Part shown: positions 19,141 through 28,655 of the stretch, in pieces
Position numbering within the stretch: position 1 is the first letter of the stretch
Layout of the letters: every line of letters begins with the position of its first letter
From: Sinohyriopsis cumingii
Taxonomy: Eukaryota; Mollusca; Bivalvia; Unionida; Unionidae
Assembly (NCBI GenBank): GCA_028554795.2
Contig: CM068831.1
Location: 62,751,269 to 62,815,268, forward strand
Reading direction: 5' to 3'
DNA: 64,000 nucleotides
Translations under genes and position numbers: made by a program
The notes under the pieces: model-generated
Database searches by the model: none
Told to the model about the DNA's origin: nothing
What the model saw: only the letters and a program-made list of their open reading frames with translations

Positions 19141-19215
19141 TATTCCGTAGAATGGCGCGAATGACGGAACGCTTTTTTTTATTTGTCAAGCACGGACTTG
19201 AAGGAAAACATCCCC
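19141..19215 (-). promoter_or_regulatory. shared upstream motif of gene L1
   Basis: Minus strand: GGGGATGTTTTCCTTCAAGT, CCGTGCTTGACAAATAAAAA, then GCGTTCCGTCA. The same string with few changes precedes gene L2 (20379-20455). AATAAA(A/T) in the middle may serve as a TATA-like box; the ATG of L1 lies just downstream. Confidence 0.6.
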
Positions 19216-19242
19216 TACTTCTCTCTTCGCATATTATCTAGT

Positions 19243-19590
19243 ATCCACACACGCGAAGAAGCAAAAACTAACCAGAAATATACTATCCACACACGGGAAG
19301 GAACAAAATCAAACCCAAAATATACTATCCACACACGCGAAGAAGCAAAAACTAACCACCAATATACTATCCACACACGAGAAGAAGCAAAACATAACCA
19401 CAATTATAATATCCATACACGCGAAGAAGAAAAACAAAACCAAAATATACTATCCATACACGTGAAGAAGCAAAACATAACCACAATTATACTATCCACA
19501 CACGGGAAGAAGCAAAACTAAAACCAAAATAGTCTATCCACACACACGAAGAAGCAAAACATAACCACAATTATACCATCCACACAGAAG
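19243..19590. repeat. 42-bp tandem repeat x ~9
   Basis: ATCCA(C/T)ACAC phrases start at 19243, 19285, 19327, 19369, 19411, 19452, 19494, 19535 and 19578. Each unit continues GAAGAAGCAAAA(A)C(A/T). Open frames through it are repeat artefacts. Confidence 0.95.
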
Positions 19591-19691
19591 GAAGGTTTAA
19601 AAACCACACACTCTGCATTCCACACAAACGTACGTGAGCACTTACAAACCCCAACAATCTGCTATCCAAACAAACGTACGTGAGCTCATAT

Positions 19692-19696
<5 letters not shown>

Positions 19697-19732
<36 letters not shown>
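19697..19732. repeat. (CA)n microsatellite
   Basis: About 18 CA units between the tandem repeat and the 3' end of gene L2. Confidence 0.95.
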
Positions 19733-19736
<4 letters not shown>

Positions 19737-19814
19737 TAACCATATTATTAAAAGAGTGAGTGTTTATATTTATACTACTCCACAGTCCCACGAACTGGCA
19801 AATTGAATAGTGAC

Positions 19815-19853
19815 TCTTTTCTAGCGATTTGGTTAGCCCTGAGAAGGGCTGAT
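19815..19853 (-). terminator. histone-type 3' processing signal 2
   Basis: Minus strand: perfect six-bp stem AGCCCT/AGGGCT with a TCTC loop (19835-19850), 3' flank AACCA, and GCTAGAAAAGAGTC starting 8 nt further on. AAAAGAG is exactly the type of sequence complementary to the CUCUUUU 5' end of U7 snRNA. The loop departs from TTTC by one base. Confidence 0.65.
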
Positions 19854-19946
19854 TTTTTTTGTAACTTCAGATGGACCTGGCTAATGCCTACATCTCCCCG
19901 GTCTGGCACTGCATACACATGGACGGCTCCAATCGTTTTCCCAATT

Positions 19947-20321
19947 TCACTCTTGTTGTTGGGAACGCATAGGGAGGTTGATTGGCTTCACTCTCCCAAT
20001 CTTATGTCTCTTGGATTGTAAAAACTTCTCTCTCTCTCTTCTTCTATTTAATACTCTAGGATGTTGGGGTCTCCTTATATTCTCTTCACGCAGCTGTACT
20101 GCTACTGGCTGTGCTACTGGTAGAGGCTGTTGTGTTGGTATAGTGTGTAGTGTTTGCCTCTGTGGAGGCGTCTTTGCCTCAGGATTAACCTCGCACACAG
20201 TTCTCAGCTCTTTTCCTCCTCTTCTTTCTTTTTTTTTATCTCCTCCTCCTCCTCTTCCATCTTTGCTTCCTCTACTATGGCTCCATGGCCAGCCCATCCA
20301 ACAGGCGAAGGGCGCATTCAA
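19947..20321 (-). CDS. left-end gene L2, basic Pro/Gln-rich protein, unrecognised
   Basis: Unbroken frame of up to 124 codons: a Gly/Lys/Arg-rich start (GGGGDKKKERRGGKELRTV), a Pro/Gln-rich middle (TPPQRQTLHTIPTQQPLPV) and a basic C-terminus (RRREREKFLQSKRHKIGRVK). The start is uncertain: an ATG at 20364 (MSSRIAKRI) stops early. Basic and low in complexity, so a nucleic-acid-binding role is possible but unsupported. Histone-type signal 2 lies ~95 bp beyond the stop. Confidence 0.4.
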   Translation of the reverse strand: MNAPFACWMGWPWSHSRGSKDGRGGGGDKKKERRGGKELRTVCEVNPEAKTPPQRQTLHTIPTQQPLPVAQPVAVQLREENIRRPQHPRVLNRRREREKFLQSKRHKIGRVKPINLPMRSQQQE

Positions 20322-20378
20322 TGTGCACCTGAAGTTAAATACGTTTGGCTATTCTGCTGCTCATTCTTTAATGTTGAC

Positions 20379-20455
20379 AGGTCAACGATGGGTAGCCAGA
20401 CTGACGAGCGTTCCTTATTTATTGGCCAAGCACGGACGTGAAGAAAAACATCCCC
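20379..20455 (-). promoter_or_regulatory. shared upstream motif of gene L2
   Basis: Minus strand: CAGGGGATGTTTTTCTTCAC, GTCCGTGCTTGGCCAATAAA, TAAGGAACGC; compare the L1 copy at 19141-19215. CCAAT and AATAAATAA lie within the motif. About 60 bp separate it from the first ATGs of L2. Confidence 0.6.
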
Positions 20456-20683
20456 TGACACCAAAACTTACATTGCCTTATTATCACCAAAGACGCGCGG
20501 ACTTAAAAGAAACACTCACTTTTTTACTGACAATCACTCATTTAAAATTGTTGACAAGCTACGGAAACGAAGGGCTTATAGTCACACTTTCTAACTAAAA
20601 TAAAGAAATAATATGCTTATAGACGCACTTTTATTTTTTTTTCTAACTGACTAATAACATACCATTGGCAATTAAATGAGTAT

Positions 20684-20722
20684 TTCTTTTCTAGAGTTTT
20701 GGGTTGCCTGAAAAGGGCTGTT
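20684..20722 (-). terminator. histone-type 3' processing signal 3 (damaged stem)
   Basis: Minus strand: AACAGCCCTTTTCAGGCAACCC then CTAGAAAAGAAAT. Loop TTTC and flanks fit; the 3' stem arm has lost one base (AGGC for AGGGC(T)), leaving a shortened stem. The downstream purine element is intact. Clearly homologous to signal 2. Confidence 0.55.
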
Positions 20723-20740
20723 TTATTAGACAAGGATCTA

Positions 20741-21194
20741 TGGCAATCTTTTATGATCTAAGATTGCGGCCTCGTCTGGCGACAGGCTTTCCCTTAGGAT
20801 AGGGTCTGCTTCTTCGGAAAGAGAAAGAGAACTCTTTGGTGTCAACACGGCAGTCGACAAAACCTCTGTCAGATTCCTGCTGCTGCTGTTGCTGCTGCTC
20901 TCTATGTTATCTCTATTGTTTCTAAAGTATGTATTTCTCCGTCCATTCTTCTTTCTCCCTGTTAATTTCCTCTCTGAAGAGCTCTTCTATCAGGTCTTCA
21001 GTGACTTTCAGCATTCTGACATTCTCTATCTCTTCAGGCTTCCGTATCAGGCTGTGCCTGACAGGATGCAAATTCAAGTAAGCTTCGTTCAGCTTGGCTA
21101 GTCTTGAGCACATCTTCGTAGGAGGATGAGTCGACAATTGATGGTCAGACTGGAGACTACCACGATACAAATGGCAAACAAACGACAGACGCAT
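20741..21194 (-). pseudogene. left-end gene L3, Gln-run and basic tail, unrecognised
   Basis: ATG at 21194 gives MRLSFVCHLYRGSLQSDHQL, a helical acidic region (RKPEEIENVRMLKVTEDLIE) to 20925, then three in-frame stops and, still in the same frame, a Gln run followed by SDRGFVDCRVDTKEFSFSFR and a basic end YPKGKPVARRGRNLRS, stop about 20750. The histone-type signal 3 follows 20 bp later. I do not recognise it. Upstream, GTGCTTG...GAATAAAAAT loosely resembles the L1/L2 motif. Confidence 0.4.
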
Positions 21195-21273
21195 TTTTTT
21201 TCTTCAAAGCACAACATATTTTTATTCAAATAACAAGCACCTAACAAACAACAATGAACATTTTTTCAAAAAA

Positions 21274-21868
21274 TTAACAATTCATTTCAACAATAAACAT
21301 TTTTTCAATTATCTGTCTATTTGGAGAAGGCTGACAACGTTGTGAACTGAAGCTAGACTTCCACTGTTGGAAGTCATTGGTCCATTGATGTAAACTACGT
21401 TTCCTAGCCAAAGACAAAAGATAACCATAATGGTCACAAAACCATTTATGTACTTTCTCATCGTTTCTAGAAGAATGAAGATCAAAATAAGTCACTAAAT
21501 GTTCTAAAGAATATCCCAGACTGCGTTGATGCAGAAAATACACACAATATTGTCCACACAATAATGAATTTGTGCCGTGTAATTTCACATTATTGAATCG
21601 TGTTGTCTGAGCATTTCTTCTCATAAAGTCAATGATATTGTCTTCCAAACGGGGCAATCCATACGAATCAAAATACTCCACACATCCTTCTTGAGGAAAG
21701 TAGACGGCTACCCACTGGGTTTCTGGGAGATGACTGTCGTCCGTGTTGATCACATAAGCTTGATGTTCTTGAGGTTTGCGTTGAGGGTGTTCATTTTAGC
21801 ACAAGCGACATGATTCCAAGAAGCAGTGTACGAACTGTGGTTCAAAAGGTAATAAAGTTTCCAGGTGT
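21274..21868 (-). pseudogene. PRO: Polinton cysteine protease (copy 2), near full length
   Basis: Adenovirus/Ulp1-type protease that processes capsid proteins in Polintons. The 5' part (DTWKLYYLLNHSSYTASWN, start ATG lost) is frameshifted near 21800; the rest, 159 codons, is open: YVINTDDSHLPETQWVAVYF, YFDSYGLPRLEDNIIDFMRR, then SLLCGQYCVYFLHQRSLGYS. The acidic and Cys boxes are intact, but the residue before Trp, the catalytic His in the family, is Gln here. The truncated copy at 23159-23338 still has His. It is the last capsid-cluster gene before L3. Confidence 0.75.
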
Positions 21869-21904
21869 CCTTGTTTATGTTGTTTTCTTTTTCTTGTTTT
21901 TTCT

Positions 21905-22406
21905 TCACAGGTGATGACAAGTGATCAATTCAATCCTGACTTTCCCTTTGAATTTGTCTGACTTGTAACCGTTTCTTCGTTTTGTCTCTTCACTCTGAGC
22001 CAAGAGAGCTTCGATGTGATAGATCTCTAGAGTCGTTAATGGAGGACAAGAAAGTTCACGCAGGTCTTGATACCACTGAAGCAACACGGCTTTTTCCGAG
22101 ATGAGACTCCAAGCTTCTTTCAGATACTCGTCAAATTTTTCTTCTTGACTCAGCATCAGACATTTATCGTGTTGAATTTGACTGGGATGATCGTTTTGAC
22201 ACCTAGAAATCTCCCTTGATCAATTCCGTAATATTTTCTGCCAAGTGTTTGGCAAAACAGGAGACTAACTGTTGTTCTTGCTCTGGCCATATGGACTTTA
22301 TCATTATGTTCTTTTCGTCTTTGTCTTGGGAGTCTTCTTCCACGGGCTCATCACATTGCATGTCCAAAGATTCTCCACGTTTTAAAGAGGGATAACAGTC
22401 TTCCAT
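21905..22406 (-). pseudogene. conserved Polinton gene between capsid and protease (copy 2)
   Basis: ATG at 22406 (MEDCYPSLKRGESLDMQCDE) begins an acidic leader; after WPEQEQQLVSCFAKHLAENI a frameshift near 22205 leads to CQNDHPSQIQHDKCLMLSQE and EEKFDEYLKEAWSLISEK, ending at 21905. The C-x(n)-DHPSQ-x(n)-H-x-CLM block, with Cys and His that could bind zinc, recurs in Polinton relatives at this position. No function known to me. The copy 1 version (23345-23773) lacks the N-terminus through an internal deletion of roughly 120 bp. Confidence 0.55.
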
Positions 22407-22449
22407 GGCTTCTAATAGTGTACAATGGCTTCTCTTAAACTGTTAATTT

Positions 22450-23158
22450 CTATGTATTAGCGAATTCTGCATACAGGATGACGTTCACCGTCTGGGGTAG
22501 AGCTTCTGCAAACTGAAGTTCCACACGCAGTTGACCAGATTTTATAGGGTGGAAATGTCCCTCGTTACTACCTTGGTCTGGAGTGAAATCAAAAGCCCAC
22601 AAAGTGTAACCTCCTGTATAATCATCGTGCGAAATGCCATGAGTGGTGCTGGTTCCCAACTGTCTCGTGGCTTTGTACAGGGACAAGTACGATCTCAAGT
22701 AATTCTTCTGGTTAAAGTTAGGTTCGAAGGGTATGGTACACAAGGACTTGCCATCGCGATTGACTTCGATCTTGGACACTCTGTAGTGCTTAAACTGAAA
22801 TGGATTTTGATCGTGGGTCCGTTGAGTGCTGCATTGCTCAAGATGCCAATGATTAAACGTTTGGGTAACTGTCCTTGAAAAGATGATCTTCGATCTTGGA
22901 ACGGAGTCCAGTGGCAATGGTGAAAGTTTTCACTTCCACGCGTTGTATCGGATACTTGGCAGTCGTTCTGCTCAAAGTGTGGCTGATGTCGTTTCCCACT
23001 TTAGGTACCACTTCCACACGACGCACGTAGACTATGGCTTCTTGGATGATGGTTTTGTATTCATTAGCATGGGCCATCAAATGGAATGCGGTACTGCTAA
23101 GATTCAGTCTATGACGGATATCCACACCGTTCAGCAAATATGTCTCTTGCAACCACAT
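22450..23158 (-). pseudogene. MCP: major capsid protein, C-terminal half (copy 2)
   Basis: Begins abruptly at MWLQETYLLNGVDIRHRLN, fused in frame to a protease N-terminus upstream (23159-23338). It continues RRVEVVPKVGNDISHTLSRT, AKYPIQRVEVKTFTIATGL, a frameshift near 22870, then FKHYRVSKIEVNRDGKSLCT and FAEALPQTVNVILYAEFANT. Matches the last ~60% of the capsid gene at 23774-25076. Created by segmental tandem duplication. Confidence 0.8.
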
Positions 23159-23338
23159 AGGAAAGTAGACGGCTACCCAGTGGGTTCCTGGGAGATGACT
23201 ATCGTCCGTGTTGATGACATAAGCTTGATGATCGTGAGGATTGCGATGAGGCAGTTCATCTTTAGCACAAACGACAGGATTCCATGAAGCAGTGTACGAA
23301 CTGTAGTTCAAAAGGTAATAAAGTTCCCAGGTATCCAT
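23159..23338 (-). pseudogene. PRO: Polinton protease N-terminus (copy 1), fused to capsid sequence
   Basis: ATG at 23338: MDTWELYYLLNYSSYTASWN, then YVINTDDSHLPGTHWVAVYF, with the catalytic His retained. At 23158/23159 the frame passes directly into MWLQETYLL of the capsid protein, giving an open 161-codon chimera (23338-22853). The acidic and Cys boxes are missing, so it cannot be an active protease. Confidence 0.8.
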
Positions 23339-23344
23339 TTTTGT

Positions 23345-23773
23345 GGGGGTTTTTTCTTCACAAGTGATGATACGTGATCAATTCAATCCGGACTTTTTCT
23401 TGGAAAATCTCTGACAAGTAAAAGGCTATTAGCTCCGACTTCGTACCCTGGTGCAAGAGTTTCGATGCGATGGATCTCCAGAGGCGTTAATGGAGGACAA
23501 AAAAAGTTCACGCATGTCTTTATACCACTGATGAAACACTGATTCTTCCGAGATAAGCCCCCAAGCTTTGTCCAGATACATGTTTAATTTTTCTTCTTGA
23601 CTCAGCATCAGACATTAATCGTGTTGAATTTGACTGGGATGATCGTTTTGACATGCATAGCAATCTTCCTTGATCAATTCCGTAATTTTTTCGTTCAAGT
23701 GTTTAGCAAAATAGGAGACTAAATGCTGTTCTTGTTCTGGCCATCTAGACTTTATCACGATGTCCTTTTACTT
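23345..23773 (-). pseudogene. conserved gene between capsid and protease (copy 1), decayed
   Basis: Pieces WPEQEQHLVSYFAKHLNEKI, CQNDHPSQIQHD and LSQEEKLNMYLDKAWGLISE match copy 2 at 21905-22406, with stops and frameshifts. The start codon region present in copy 2 is deleted here. Confidence 0.55.
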
Positions 23774-25076
23774 CTAATAGTCTACAATGACTTTTCTCAA
23801 ACTGTTGATTTCTATGGTATTATCGAATTCGGCATACAAGAAGACGTTCACCGTCTCAGGTAGAGGTCTAGCAAAATGAAGTTCCACTCGAAACTGGCCT
23901 GATTTTATAGGGAGTGAAATGTCCCTCGTCGCTCCCTTGGTCTGGAGTGAAATCAAAAGCACACTAAGCGTAGCCTCCTGCATAATCCTCGTACATAATA
24001 CCATGACTGGTGTTGGTCCCTAACTGTTCCGTGGCTTCGTACAAGGATAAGTATGACCTCAAGTAATTCATCTTAGCACTAAAGTCAGGTTCGAAGGTCT
24101 GGTACACAAGGTATTGCCATCTCGATTTACTTCGATCTTGGACACGTCGTAGTGCTTAAACTAGAAAGGATTTTGATTGTGGACTCCGTTGAAGGCTGCA
24201 TTGCTCACGATACCAACGATTAATCGCTTGGGTAACTGTTCTTGGAACAGATGATCTTCGATCTTGGATAATAGTCCAGTGGCAATGGTGAACGTTTTCA
24301 CTTCCACACGTCGCATCGGATACTTGGAGGTCGTTCTGCTCAAAGTGTGACTGATGTCGTTTCCCACTTTAGGTAACACTTCCACACGGCGCACGTAGAG
24401 TCTGGCTTCCTCGATGTAGGTTTTGTAATCGGCTGCACCAGCCATCAAATGGAAAGTGGTACCGCTGAGATTCAGTGTCAGGCGAATCTAAACCGTGCAG
24501 CAAATACGTCTCTTGTAACCACATGTCCAAATGTAAGCGATACACCAGTTCTACACTTCGGCTTCCAGCAATTTTCTTTTGACGTGGGTCAAATCCCTTA
24601 TTGGTGCAATCTTTATCTGCCACCTCATCGAACTTGCCCACTGTGTCAGATTTCCATACCAATCAAGCATCCAAACGAGTGTTTTTGGCTTATTTTCCGT
24701 ACGTCAAGAGATTTTCAAGGTACGCTCGATAAGAGTAAGTATCCATGCTGCTGCTGACCAGATTGTTATTCAAGTACAAGTCCACTTCACTGAGCAAGGA
24801 ATACATGCAATTGTTAACAGGAGCTACTGGCTCATCGGCATCTAGATCGCTACCATCCGAATGGTTCACTTTGACTTTCAAATACAAGTAACTACTGTTC
24901 AGATCGATATAATCTTCGCGCTCTCCTTTGACTTCAAACTCGATGGGAGATGAGGCTGTCAAAGAGGAGATCGGAAGAAATTCGACCAATTGGAATTCTT
25001 GCATCGTCATCATGGTAGGGGACATTGCAAACAGATCCAGTTCCGACCTGGAACAAGCACAAGACTCTCCGTGCAT
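23774..25076 (-). pseudogene. MCP: major capsid protein, full-length copy (copy 1)
   Basis: Double-jelly-roll capsid protein of Polintons (family of C. elegans F54H12.2). ATG at 25076: MHGESCACSRSELDLFAMSP; then ASSPIEFEVKGEREDYIDLN, SEVDLYLNNNLVSSSMDTYS; two in-frame stops near 24690-24660; LDMWLQETYLLHGLDSPDT; a frameshift near 24490; RRVEVLPKVGNDISHTLSRT, further breaks, and LPETVNVFLYAEFDNTIEIN at the C-terminus. An upstream ATG at 25106 was rejected because the family starts with the MxxESCxCxxSELDLF segment. Confidence 0.85.
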
Positions 25077-25112
25077 TATTTTTTGTCTGTATGATTTAAT
25101 AATCAAAAACGT

Positions 25113-25535
25113 CTATATCTCGAGCATATTTTTTGTTAGTCTTTCTAGCTTTAGAAGGTGAAGTCTTGTGAAGGGGTGTTTTATTCGTCGTCTCTTTCTG
25201 CCTTGTCCTTGCTGTGGCTTCAGGAAAGCGGGAATGCCTGACTCGGTAACGTTCAGGGCATTTACAGGCGTTTCTCGTCGGCCCAAATAGTCTTTGCCTG
25301 TTTGAAGCAAAACATTTTTGCCTGCTCTCAAGAAAGCTTCTGTAGGGTTTTGTTTGTCAATGATGACATTTTGGAGAAATTCTTTATCGTGTGTCATTGA
25401 GGAATCTTTCAAGACTTGCATCATCGTGTCACCATCTGTTTCAACACCGGAGCACCAAACGAAAAGCTGATTTTAGCATATCTCCTAAACCGTGTACTCG
25501 GTGTCGAGCGACGCCTCGGTACACTGGATACATGA
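25113..25535 (-). pseudogene. pVI/pX-like core protein of Polinton
   Basis: Begins MYPVYRGVARHRVHGLGDML and SAFRLVL, then after a frameshift near 25440 MMQVLKDSSMTHDKEFLQNV, AFLRAGKNVLLQTGKDYLG and a basic tail QQGQGRKRRRIKHPFTRLH. The VYRG(V/A)xRxxxxGLGxxL start and the Gly-rich KRKR tail are hallmarks of the small core gene that follows the penton gene in Polintons. Here it is in frame with the end of the penton gene with no stop between them. Confidence 0.65.
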
Positions 25536-26456
25536 CTAACAATTCGTTAGAAGAGAATCGTTTTCGAAAATAGAGTTTCACCGTGACTTTTCCTTTGGAG
25601 AATGGAATATTTTGTCCCAGATCTCCTTTAATGGTAATATTGGCAGTGTCAAAATACAACCTACTGACGGGTAAATAGTGAGGATGTACAAATTCACGTT
25701 GTACGTGATAGGTGTTTGTACCTTTCTGGTCATTGGCCGTGGTACTATCCACTTTGAAAGGAATGACACGCAGTAACGGCACGGAGGTGTGTTCCACCAC
25801 GTTATACTCCACTACATCGGAGCACACAAAGATCAAACAGTGTCCTTCGTTCAGTTCTACCGAGTTTCCAAAAGCCTTGTAAAAATTCATATTACTGTTG
25901 AGCTTGGGACTCAAATTTTGTGCTACCATCTGTGGATGTCCACCCAAAATTTCAAACAAACTACTATTAAACCTGAGGAACAATGTGTCGTTATCCTGAA
26001 ATTTGATCATGAGGCGACGAGCCACTTTATGGTACTCAATCTCGATACTTCTTTTGGCTCTGTTCAGGGCTTTGCCAAAGGCTAAGTCGAACCTATCCGC
26101 AATAGTGTCCACCAAATGTTCACCACTAAAATAATAATCTGAATGAATTTTCAATGTGTAGATACTGAATGATGGATGGATTGATGGTCTTCTGTCCCTG
26201 AAAACCCGATTTTATTTATTTCTTCTTGCAACCGGGCATTCAGGATTTCAACCTGGAAAGTGTTTTGCTTTTCAGTGATGTTTTTGATTTGCGTCCGGTG
26301 AATGATTTCCACCAATGCCACTTCCCAATGGGCTTCCTGATCTAATTGGATGGCCTGAGATAATTTGGCCGTGTAACTGCACAAAGTGTTGTTGGGGAAC
26401 ACCTCCATGGAACTCTCACTGGGTAAGGTTAAGTAAAACTGGTTATTGTTGTTCAT
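25441..26456 (-). pseudogene. penton-type minor capsid protein
   Basis: ATG at 26456: MNNNNQFYLTLPSESSMEVF, NTLCSYTAKLSQAIQLDQEA, WEVALVEIIHRTQ. One frameshift at about 26155 leads into YYFSGEHLVDTIADRFDLAF, LIFVCSDVVEYNVVEHTSVP, LLRVIPF and DLGQNIPFSKGKVTVKLYFR, all typical of the single-jelly-roll penton protein of Polintons. The frame then runs on without a stop into the core gene start (MYPVYRG). Either the penton stop was lost or the two were expressed as a fusion; the former is likelier. Confidence 0.8.
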
Positions 26457-26486
26457 AATTCCAGAGTTTTGTGGCTGTTCGAGGGG

Positions 26487-26801
26487 TTACTGGAAGTCAG
26501 AGGTGTATGTCCGCCCAAAATGGGGGTTGTTGTTGTTAGAGTGGTGACTTACACTGGACGCAAGATTCCCGTTGTTGCCGTTCGAGGAGAATTTCATGAA
26601 TGGATTGGGAAGAAGCTAACCGATGCAACTGCTCAATAAAATGGCCCACAATGGTTTGTCTCCTTGTTGCAAACTCAAATTGGCAATGGCTGCACCGATG
26701 ACACAATACACCACAAACATTTGGCAGAAAAAGACGATTTGTGTTTTAGGCACACGTTTTCCACACCACACCCACAAGGGTTGTTTTTGTAGATCTTGCA
26801 G
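26487..26801 (-). pseudogene. small two-segment membrane protein
   Basis: The frame QDLQKQPLWVWCGKRVPKTQ, IVFFCQMFVVYCVIGAAIAN, LSLQQGDKPLWAILLSSCIG, then a stop where the family has Tyr, then LLPNPFMKF. Two hydrophobic helices with a CG-K-(V/I)-x-K pattern before and LLSSxxGYLLPNP at the second helix are conserved next to the penton gene in Polintons and relatives. The start ATG appears to be CTG (26801). A Ser/Asn-rich tail ends at 26487. Confidence 0.6.
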
Positions 26802-26871
26802 AGAAGAACCGGGTGAAAGAGTGGTCGCTGAGTGATAGCAGTAGCCGAGTCTGTGTGAAAGGGTACGATGG

Positions 26872-27990
26872 TCACTTCTTTTTATAGCCGATGACTAGTG
26901 AGGCGTCGATCCAAGAATCAAAACCGGGAGGATATCCTTTTAGCAAGCATTAACCTCTTTGACACGTCTTTTTTCCCACTTTACGGGTCCTGCGTTCGAG
27001 AATGCTTTCGATGTCGTGGACGTCTTCTTTTTAGGTGACACGTTATAACCCGGGTAAGTAAAACTTTCCTTTTAACACTTCTCCGTTCATGTCTTCCAAT
27101 TTATAGACGGTAGGATGACGACCATGCACTCGTCCAGTGACACGAAACGATTCGGTCGTCCAGTTGGGTAAGTAATCTTTGTCGAAAGTGCGTTTGGTTT
27201 TGCCAATGCGCACCCAATCTTCTACGGCCAATACATCACCTTTCTTGAGGATAGGCACCGTCGGGGACGTAACAAACAGGCGATCAGAAACGATCACTTC
27301 GTTGTCGGGAGTCACTTCTTGGGGCGCACGTCCAATGCTTCGATGGTAAGATTGGTTATACGCTTGAACCAGGTGCGGTAAGATGTCGATGTATTTGAGA
27401 TTGTGATGATGTGTAAAATATTTCCACATGCGTTTTTTCAAAGTGCTTTGAAAACGTTCCACGATGCTGGCTTTGGTTTCCGGATTCTAGGTGGTGAGAA
27501 AATGATTGTCACGTTTCATTAATTCTTTTCGTAAACTTGATTCAGAAATTCGGTGCCTTTGTCAGTTTGCCATCCAAGAGGGTGACGAACGCTTTGTTTC
27601 AACACCCGTTGAAGGGTTCGCACTAACTCGCTGCTCGATTTGGAAGTCAATGGCACGACCCAGGCAAGTTATCGATGACACAAAACAAATATTTGTAGCC
27701 GCGATTGTAGGTGGCCAAATGAGAGACATCGGCTAAATCGGCTTGCCATTGATGATGAATGCCTTCCACGTGAGTGCGACGTCTGGAAAACTTTCGTCGA
27801 ATGGGTTTGTGTAAAGTGTAGGTAGCTTGTTCTTGTAACCGTCGTTGCATTTAAGTAAACGGAGACTTTTCAGTCGAGTTTTGGCAGCGCGATAAAATTT
27901 CTTAACTCCTCCGTAACCTGCAGGATGGGATGGATCGTAGTAAATGCTGGCTAGCACCATCTCCAGTTTTGTGGTTAATAAGTCACCCAC
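26872..27990 (-). pseudogene. INT: Polinton integrase with chromodomain
   Basis: Retrovirus-type DDE integrase. Order: LASIYYDPSHPAGYGGVKKF, HKPIRRKF, core QWQADLADVSHL...YLFCVID (first Asp), WQTDKGTEFLN (second Asp), ERFQSTLKKRMWKYFTHHHN (Glu), YNQSYHRSIGRAPQEVTPDN, KRTFDKDYLPNWTTESFRVT; then, after a stop, a chromodomain-like DVHDIESILERRTRKVGKK and YPPGFDSWIDAS, ending at 26872. At least three frameshifts and three stops. The last codons contain the TATA-like GGCTATAAAAAG that may drive the next gene. Confidence 0.85.
26879..26886 (-). promoter_or_regulatory. TATA box upstream of the membrane-protein gene
   Basis: TATAAAAA on the minus strand, inside the last integrase codons, ~80 bp before the membrane-protein frame. 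Inferred from sequence only. Confidence 0.5.
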
Positions 27991-28009
27991 TCTTCGCTGC
28001 TCCTACTTT

Positions 28010-28605
28010 GGACGGGGCGAAAAGGTAGTTTGGAAACGGATTTACGTGTCCGATGGGCGACGGGAGTAGAAGTCGAAGCTAGAGGTGGAGGTTGTAATGG
28101 AATGACTTTGGTGTTCTTTTCTTTATTCACTTCTTTTTAACCCAAGCTTTCATTTCTTCTCGTTGGGGTGTGGTGGAGTTGGTCAACAAGGACTGCATTC
28201 TTACTAGAAAACGGAGCTGTTGACGGTGTTTGAAAAACTTCTCGTATCTGTTCTTCCTCAGGCTTTCGTGGGTTGGCGTCTCTCATGACCATTGGGGATG
28301 GTGGTGATGGTGTTCATGGTGTGGGTGATGGACTTTTCTTCAAGGGTTTGAAATCTTTCAGAGTGGGTAGAGCTGTTTCGTCTATAGCTTTCTGGTGAAA
28401 GAGTTGCAATCGATGCAAGAGTTGACTCTACTTTTGTGATTTTTCTGTTTCGGACAAATCGTGGCGATCCTTCAACGACTGCAATTCATGTTGTAGCTGG
28501 CACATCTCGGTCAAAATTGGAGGCAAATGCGTGGTTCGTTGTTTTTGCCAACGATGGTATTCCATCCATCGTTTGTAAAGCACTAAAGTTAGTTTTCGTC
28601 CTTCC
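28010..28605 (-). pseudogene. unrecognised helical gene upstream of integrase
   Basis: ATG at 28605 gives MEGRKLTLVLYKRWMEYHRW, LPPILTEMCQLQHELQSLKD, one stop, LLHRLQLFHQKAIDETALPT, a Pro/Ser-rich linker, and frameshifts toward PFRPVQSRSSEEWVTY just before the integrase start. Predicted helix plus disordered tail. Function unknown. Confidence 0.4.
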
Positions 28606-28655
28606 ATTCGATGTCAAGGGTCACGTCTGAGATCTTTGGACTTCAGAGGCTCCTT

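Noticed and set aside
19215..19521. ORFs on both strands over 19.2-19.5 kb
   Set aside because: Products of the 42-bp tandem repeat; 42 is a multiple of three, so frames stay open by chance.
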